64,000 nucleotides of DNA from Odontocerum albicorne. Taxonomy: Eukaryota > Arthropoda > Insecta > Trichoptera > Odontoceridae. The notes under the pieces are model-generated. The model did no database searches, was not told where the DNA came from, and saw nothing but the letters and a program-made list of their open reading frames with translations. The stretch covers positions 18,874,189-18,938,188 of the forward strand of contig OX463852.1 in assembly GCA_949825065.1 (NCBI GenBank). The letters are read 5' to 3'. Positions 57,746 to 64,000 of this stretch are shown here, piece after piece. The number at the start of each line of letters is the position of its first letter. The first letter of the stretch is position 1. The position numbers and the translations under genes were made by a program.

Positions 57746-58207
57746 AGGGATAATAAAGAATAATTTTTACACAATAACCGTTCCATTTCTTGTTTTAGGC
57801 GTTCACTGTGAGGACATTTTTATTTTTTTAATGGCAATTTTTCCAAATTTGGGTGTTGCCAGCCAGTGAGCAACGATAAGTAAAATATTCATATTTCCGT
57901 TATATTCGTATTAAGAATCTGAGAACCCTCGTCGATGAATAATGGAGTTGGCGTAATCATATCCCCGAGTAAAACCACAAATTCTTCGCAAGTCTCCGCT
58001 CTCTCAACAGATTGTGAATATTCCTCCAAAGTAGAATCTTCATATCCAAAGTATCATCTCACTTTTAATATGTTAGACTATGGGGTGTTTATTATACTGA
58101 TAATAGTGAGGAGTTGTTGAATATACTGAAAGGCTCCGAAAAGTTTGAATTCGGTGAATTTTTAATCTAAATAAATACGATCACATATCGTGCCATACTC
58201 CAATGGC

Positions 58208-58335
58208 TTAAAATTAGACAGCGAAGAAATGTCCACGTTATGTCAACCCTTTTTGAAGGGTCAAACAATCCAACCTATTTTCAGTGCAAAATAAATATAC
58301 TAAAAATTAGACAGGGATGAAATTTCCACGTTCCT
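58208..58335 (+). repeat. Local direct duplication, about 92-bp period
   Basis: AAAATTAGACAGCGAAGAAA followed by TGTCCACGTT and AAAATTAGACAGGGATGAAA followed by TTTCCACGTT lie about 92 bp apart. Confidence 0.75.
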
Positions 58336-58409
58336 CATGGATTGTCTCTTCGATCTGGTAACAGCAGAATAAACAAATACCAACGTGTCGCACATGATTC
58401 TTCCCACAA

Positions 58410-58775
58410 TTTGCGGTTCACTCGGATTGGCTGTGGAACGATCTTCCTGGCTCAATCAGTTGTCCTACATCCTTATCAATATCTACGAATAAACTAAAAA
58501 AAAAAACGTTATTAATCTCAAAATATCTTTCTTTTTGACTCCCACACAAGTCCGCAAGATTGTTTTATAACGAATTGTTTGATAAATAAAATAAATAAAT
58601 TCCCATCATAGTTCCGTTTATCTTTTAATTGAATTTTTGTAATTTTCTTGAAATATTGCATACATACACACAATCATGATTACCAGTAATAATTATGATA
58701 CAATATCTGGTTGAGTGGACGAAATTGGCTTTGAAACAATTACTTCGCCAGATGTATTCGCATAAAAGTGTTAAA
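58410..58775 (+). repeat. Dispersed repeat family D2, copy 2
   Basis: Counterpart of 37905-38215. Shared words include TTTGCGGTTCACTCGG, CATCCTTATCA and TAATAATTATGA, in the same order with diverged spacers. Confidence 0.6.
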
Positions 58776-58799
58776 TTTTATTTACAAAAAATTATAAAT

Positions 58800-58925
58800 A
58801 CATAATATGTGAAAAAACAACAGGTAATTTAAAATGGACACACAATTTATATAGATCTGAGTTTGTTGCTATTCATTTTTCGTGTCCCCAGGAAATTAGG
58901 TTTCTGCCTGTATTTTACTGAGGAT
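58800..58925 (+). repeat. Dispersed repeat family C2, copy 1
   Basis: GAGTTTGTTGCTATTCATTT, CGTGTCCCCAGGAAATTAGG and TTTCTGCCTGTATTTTACTG align with 60015-60145 (GGGTTTGTTGCCTTTCATTT, CGTATCCCCAGTAAACTAGG, CTTTTGCCTGTATCTCACTG), same orientation. Confidence 0.75.
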
Positions 58926-59274
58926 AAACAAATAATTTGATTACGATAATGTATGAAAGAATGAGTCTAAAATCATAAACAATACCACGTTAATTAAATA
59001 AAAAATTGTAATAATACCACGTTAATTAAATAATAATATCAATTTCATGTATTTAATCGTTTAAATTTTTTTTTTCGTATAAAGTGTTTATTTTTCTTTC
59101 TTTATTTAATTTTTATTTTTGTTCGTACGTATAATTTTTTTTTTTTATTTAAAATAAAAACAATAAAATATTCATCATATAAATGCAATATTTGTTTCTA
59201 ATTAATATAAAAAATCAACGCAGGAATTATTATTTTTCTAATTTGTTTAGTGAAACACCGTTTTTTCTTTTTAT

Positions 59275-59365
59275 ATTGTGTATAAAGTGGAATGAACAGT
59301 ATTTGACTTAACAAATTACAATGTCTTTAAACCTCCACAATGTTAATGCCTTAACTATAAATAAT
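59275..59365 (+). mobile_element. Fold-back repeat family A, 3' fragment
   Basis: TATAAAGTGGAATGAACAGT, CAATGTCTTTAAACCTCCAC and AATGTTAATGCCTTAACTAT, ending in a TAATAATAAT tail. It is 5'-truncated, as expected for retroposition. Confidence 0.75.
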
Positions 59366-59725
59366 AATAATTATTTTGTATACGTTGGCAAGGTTGTTCC
59401 ACTGCTACATGTAAGGAAGTGAGAATAACATTTTAAGTATATTTATAAAATTGAAAGATTCATATATATGTATGTATTATGTATATTGAACCACCTTTAA
59501 AAATTCGCGGTAGACGAGGACAAAACAGGGTAGCGGGTATGCAATTTAATTAACAAATTAAATTAGAAATTAACTGTTGAATGGAACATTGGTAGAGGCG
59601 GGGAGGGCGGAATACGGAGCGGGCGCTGCTCGCTGCACAGGGCTGGAACTGAGGAGCAAATGTTGTAGTCTTTCATCAAATAAACAATATTCTGTTAAAG
59701 CAAGGGGAAAAACTTTCATGATATT

Positions 59726-59985
59726 ACATTTATGTCATGCTATCATTCATATCCTTGAATTTATTTCATGCCAACATTCATAGTTTTGAATAAATTTCTT
59801 GCAAACGTTCAAAGATTTGGATTTATTTCATGCCAACCTTCATATCTTTGAATTTATTTCTTTCCAACAATCGAAGCTTTGAATATATTTCTTGCTAACA
59901 GTCATATCTTTGAATTTATTTCATGCCAACATTCATATCCTAGAATTTATTTCTAGGCAGCATTCATAACTATGAATATTTTATT
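59726..59985 (+). repeat. 31-bp minisatellite, about 8 units
   Basis: GAATTTATTTC-type words recur at 59757, 59788, 59819, 59850, 59881, 59912 and 59943, exactly 31 bp apart. Each is followed by a (C/T)(A/T)TGCCAACATTCATA-type segment. Substitutions are present but no indels in the core. Confidence 0.97.
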
Positions 59986-60014
59986 TATTTTTATTTATTT
60001 ATTATTACACATGA

Positions 60015-60145
60015 CAATAAATATACACAATTTGAGAAAAACAACAGATAATTTGATTTAGACATACAATTTTAATGGATCTGGGTTTGTTGCCTTTCAT
60101 TTGTCGTATCCCCAGTAAACTAGGCTTTTGCCTGTATCTCACTGA
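60015..60145 (+). repeat. Dispersed repeat family C2, copy 2
   Basis: Counterpart of 58800-58925, placed about 1.2 kb away in the same orientation on the far side of the 31-bp minisatellite. Confidence 0.75.
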
Positions 60146-60509
60146 GGATATTTAGCATGAAAAAATAAATCGATACTTCTTTCCGATTTTTGATTACACA
60201 AAAACAAAACCCCGTTGCACGCTCTCATCATCCTGACAGTGACACTCAACTACAACTGGAAACGTCTTGCAAAATTCAACTCCTCACACATCATCACTCC
60301 AGAAAGACCAAAAATATTCATCCCACAATATACCGCACACAATCATAAGAATAAAAATTAAAAATATACTTCTTGTTAACATTTCAGAGCAGTTTTGCTT
60401 TGAATTTATTTCTAACACATACACAAAGCATAAAAAACATAATTTCTAAAGCAAAACTGCTCTGAAAATTGGACGGTAAGGAAAAAATACAATTGAAATA
60501 ATATGACCG

Positions 60510-60665
60510 CTTTTCGTGGGTTACGGTTCAATTTCCGTTGGTATCTATCATATATTAAAAAAAAAACCAGTCCAGTTTTCATTTCCGATCTCGTTAACAT
60601 CTTTTTCGTTGGGTCGAAGAGACTGTCATAGACAAGAAACTGACATGAAAAACTCTTATTTTTAA
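60510..60665 (+). mobile_element. tRNA-derived SINE copy, 5'-truncated
   Basis: GGGTTACGGTTCAATTTCCG is the B-box region, CAGTCCAGTTTTCATTTCCG the body and TCTCGTTAACATCTTTTTCG the next shared block. The 3' end is degraded. Confidence 0.7.
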
Positions 60666-60904
60666 TCATGTGACTCCAATTATAGTGATGTTAATCTTCA
60701 CCAGCCCTTTTGCATTCCTAACTATGATAGATTGATCGAACGCATCAAAAATCTTTTACACCTCTTTTTCACACCCCAACCACAAGGCTTTTCCAACTTT
60801 CTTTTTCACAGTGGACAAAGGATTCGACTACTCATCGTAAAAAAAAGTTACAGGACAATTTAAAAAAATATTGCGCTAACATTATTTCTTTATATTTTGT
60901 ATTA

Positions 60905-61127
60905 TTGAATTGTATTACACTTTCATTGTATTATATAACACACAGTACGACCTGGTGGGTTTAGTTCCATGTGATAATCTTATACGACCGATCTAAAAGG
61001 CATTAAAGAGGGTCGAAGGGAAAACTAGATAGGGATTATTTTTAATAATCTAGGTTCCAACGAGAATCGATCACGCAATCTTAGAATTGAAAGATAAGTA
61101 CCTTATCTACTAGGCTATGGAGGTTGC
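60905..61127 (-). mobile_element. tRNA-derived SINE, near full length
   Basis: The inverted 3' end (ATTGTATTACACTTTCATTG), body (ACTAGATAGGGATTATTTTT), B-box region (AACGAGAATCGATCACGCAA) and head (TTATCTACTAGGCTATGGAG) are all present over about 223 bp. Confidence 0.8.
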
Positions 61128-62656
61128 CTTATTTTTACGATTTTTATATCTTTACGATTAATTTCTGTAAAGTTTGCAGATAAAAGGGTTAATAAATTAT
61201 TTAGGAAACTAGTATTAAAAGTGAAAATGAATATGCCAGCCTATATTTTTGAGATGCAGATACAAGTATAACTATTTAAATTGAAATCAAAACATTGATT
61301 TTACTTTTTGTTTATTTTTTCTACTGTTTGGATGATGATTTCGGGTTGCTAGACCATTATCAACGATAATGTCCTATTAAATCGAAATGGTCATCCAAGC
61401 AGTGGAAATAAGTATACTCGTATATAAAACTTATAATCAGTGTTTTGATTTTAATTAAAATAATAAAAATTGAGTTATATAGTCTTGACGTCGTTGCATT
61501 GATGTAAATTGTGTAGATATATTTCTCCTGTACTTTTTCCAATGTATGTTTTTATTTCATTGCACTTTCACGAATTGATTCCAAAACCGGTCCATGCAAA
61601 AATGGCGTCACGCCACCCGAATAACCCCCTTTCGGAATTTTCCGCAAGCTCCGAAATACCTTTCCCCCCACCGCGCACCGGGCTAATGAAGTTTTCTTCA
61701 GAGCACTGCAAATTCGTTTCTGCGATTCAAAGATGTCGCATTGTTTAGCAAGCGTTATTCTAAGGTAATACTTTGTTTTACTTTATAAAATTTTACCGAG
61801 TATTTAATTAAATATTTCGAGAATGTGGAAAATAATTAATCCCTTACGTCAAATGAAAAGTTTAATCAGGGCTTCTTAACCTTTTCAAGGTGCGTCTTAA
61901 TTTTGCAATATTTTAATAAAATAATTGAAGAGAATGGTGCAAGACGAGTAACATTGCAATAAAATAATATTTTGACGACACGTTTTTTTCATTCCTGTTT
62001 TATTCAAGCTCTAAGAAGAAATAAGATTCCTAAAAACTGAAAAAAATAGATATTCGGAATATAACATGCATTTAGTGCAAACGTTGAATCAATCAATACA
62101 GGAGGCTTATACGCAATTAACAATAACGTGAGGAAAGGTGGTTGTTGGATTTGGGCGTGGAAGAAAATAAATTCGAGCAGGTACCATTTCAATTTTGATT
62201 TGACTAGACTATAGTGATGCATTTATTGACACTTTATTGTACAATATAAAAAACGGGCGAAATTCTTCTAGCCTTTCATTTAAAACCTAGTTCAGAAAGT
62301 TGCCTGGTCATAAAACAATATTCAAATTATTGTACATTTGTACACAATTAAAAAACAATATAAAAAGTGAAATTTTATCTATCCATAGAAAAGAGGAGAT
62401 ATATGGTAGAGAGGAAGGATAACATGCTAATGATAGGACGAATCTAACGTTAGTTGATAACTGGTTCTGGAGTCTTTTCCATGAACAGTGATGAAAGATG
62501 TAAAAATAGAAGAGCGTGGAATTGCGAAAGTCTACATTCATGCTCTGCTTGAGCGCAGCGCATGTCGATGAAAATAAATAGTATTAATATATTTGTTTCA
62601 GATATTCAGGTAAATATAACGCAGACATTTAAAATCCATATATGTGTACTCGTATA

Positions 62657-62692
62657 TACTCGTACATAAGATATATTACCTATGTACGAGTA
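62657..62692. repeat. 12-bp-arm hairpin containing the TACTCGTA word
   Basis: TACTCGTACATA at 62657-62668 and TATGTACGAGTA at 62681-62692 are exact reverse complements with a 12-bp spacer. Another TACTCGTAT lies just upstream at 62647. Confidence 0.9.
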
Positions 62693-62764
62693 CATATACA
62701 CAATTCTGTGGTACTTGAACAAATTTAATACGTACATACAAAATTTTACGTAAATAAAAATTGT

Positions 62765-62905
62765 TGAGAATCAAGAAAAAAGACAAACTTAGAATAAATC
62801 AAGAAACAGTCAGTTGAGATTAATGCCTAGCTGTAGGATTCTGGAGAATTATCCATCTTTCACTCAGCTTCGGGGTTTGATGGAGGAAAACACCTCAGAT
62901 CACCT
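62765..62905 (+). repeat. Dispersed repeat family H2, copy 2
   Basis: Counterpart of 54845-54985; see that entry for aligned words. Confidence 0.6.
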
Positions 62906-63154
62906 CGTTGGAGGCAGATTTTATTCTCTCTCTCTCATACTTGACGTTTGGTACCTCACTAGAGCTATAAATCTATGCATTCTGCCTTCTATGAACATTT
63001 CAAATGCATCGTAGTACCACAAGTGACCAAATATAACTCGGTACGTTATTATTCTAAACACTAAGTCTTTCTACAGACGCCCTTTTTAAATTGTAATGAA
63101 TAAAATTTTCCATTTTTTCTCCAAGCATATTTTTCTGATCAAAAAATAAGAACA

Positions 63155-63365
63155 ATGTACCTACACACCATCACGTCATTTCCCCGTCGGGGTTTGCAGA
63201 GAGGATAGAGCGCCAGACTTTCCTATTTTGATATACATTCTTAGTATCCTTCATATCTATAAAAATTCTACGTTACCTTCTTTCAAAATATCATTTTCAC
63301 ATGTCCAAATCATCTCAGCGTACTCTTCTTCATCTTATTCAATACATCAATCTTAAGTTCACAAT
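63155..63365 (-). mobile_element. LINE family B 3'-end copy
   Basis: CACCATCACGTCATTTCCCC, GAGAGGATAGAGCGCCAGAC and TTTCCTATTTTGAT are the inverted 3' terminus seen at 25025-25310 and 55535-55965. It extends into CTTCTTTCAAAATATCATTT of the coding tail. Confidence 0.75.
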
Positions 63366-63529
63366 AATGCAATTAAAATAAAATAAAGCGACATACCATT
63401 GGTCCACTAAATCCCGCAATATATAATTAGTTTGACAACTCACCGTAATAATTGACCCCTTCAGACCCAGTAAAATAATTGATCATGTTGTGAACATGTG
63501 TAAAGTGTATTAAGTATATGAGATAACGT

Positions 63530-63720
63530 CTCCTAATATACAGTGTAAGCTGCAGCCACTTGATGTTATTACATCTGGGATTATCTCCGCCCAGAATGGA
63601 GTCATTGCTCAGGCCCTAAACGGGAGTCCCGCGGGAATACGCTCAGAGAGGGGTTAATCTGGTAGTGAACTTGGAAAATTGAGAGACAATTCAGTTTTGG
63701 CATGTTGCAAAGTTGTGTAG
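63530..63720. promoter_or_regulatory. Candidate conserved noncoding island with K50-type homeodomain words
   Basis: A GC-richer island with GGGATTA at 63577-63583 and GGGTTAATC near 63651-63659 (both Otx/bicoid-type cores), plus TGATGTTATTACATC. No coding frame and no repeat match. Its place in the presumed long Vsx intron makes enhancer function plausible but untested. Confidence 0.3.
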
Positions 63721-64000
63721 AATATTATTTGTATATCCCCAGTTAGTTACATTAGCTTTGTAAACCAGAACCAAGATACACAACATTTGTTATTTATTCT
63801 CATTTTTTCGCATTCTTTTGTTTATACTTTATTTTTATATCTAGATCTAGATTATTAAGAATTAATGATTGGTCGGAGCTAGTAAACTCTGAAACAGTTT
63901 TGCAGTCACTGGCTTCGGTAAAAACTATATTGTGAAATTGTAAGTGCAAAAAGTATCAATATAAAAAAAAACCTTAATTATTCGGTGGAAGACATGTTCG

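Larger units (their letters stand above)
41490..64000 (-). other. Vsx intron (over 22 kb) and/or upstream region
   Basis: No exon encoding the first 46 homeodomain residues was recognised, so this whole interval is probably intron. It contains SINEs, LINE remnants, at least five minisatellites, MITEs and several GC-richer islands (43435-43640, 47215-47370, 53390-53530, 56980-57080, 61600-61740). Segments 51966-53080 and 61128-62640 hold nothing I recognise. Confidence 0.65.

Noticed and set aside
61870..61990. hAT-like start AGGGCTTCTTAACCTTTTC
   Set aside because: Only one end is visible and no matching terminus or duplication was found.
1..64000. CRISPR arrays, operons, phage or bacterial defence systems
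   Set aside because: None present; the tandem arrays lack the repeat-spacer pattern and the window is eukaryotic with introns.

Overview
This is an AT-rich nuclear window from an animal, almost certainly an insect. It holds spliced genes with consensus GT/AG junctions and long introns, and a dense population of decayed mobile elements (LINEs, a tRNA-derived SINE, hAT, mariner, pogo-like and piggyBac-like pieces). I could not assign an order or species. Two protein-coding genes are supported, both partial and lying tail to tail.

(1) + strand, 223-4229: the last four visible coding exons of the formin DAAM, giving the end of the FH2 actin-assembly domain, a charged coiled-coil-like stretch and the C-terminal DAD autoinhibitory motif. 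(2) - strand, 41489 down to 25737: the last four visible exons of a visual-system homeobox (Vsx/Chx10-type) gene. They encode homeodomain helix 3, the CVC domain, an OAR-like motif and an unusual C-terminus built from about 14 copies of a 10-residue repeat (core NHRDAITNL). All eight exons join in frame. DAAM's upstream exons lie before base 1. The Vsx exons for the N-terminus and first part of the homeodomain were not found up to base 64000, so the intron after the helix-3 exon (in window order) exceeds 22 kb.

Layout: 1-4229, end of DAAM, with a hAT remnant carrying a nested LINE in one intron. 4230-25736, intergenic: a pogo-like MITE, two inverted mariner fragments, a 72-bp tandem array, mariner-like and piggyBac-like MITEs, a LINE with a perfect 25-bp hairpin, a DDE transposase remnant next to a LINE reverse transcriptase, and a fold-back element with a target duplication. 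25737-29126, three Vsx exons, with a LINE copy flanked by an 11-bp target duplication in one intron. 29127-41314, a 12-kb Vsx intron with SINEs, LINE remnants and GC-richer islands that could be enhancers. 41315-41489, the homeobox/CVC exon. 41490-64000, Vsx intron or upstream DNA with at least five minisatellites, many SINE copies, nested MITEs and further candidate regulatory islands.

DAAM (Rho/Dishevelled-regulated actin assembly) and Vsx (retinal and neural transcription factor) have no obvious joint pathway here; their adjacency looks positional. The strongest unexplained signals are the coding minisatellite in Vsx, a strand-biased excess of the 9-mer TACTCGTAT, the fold-back repeat family, and the minisatellite that is broken by SINEs, one of them itself broken by a MITE. 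No CRISPR array, operon or bacterial feature is present.
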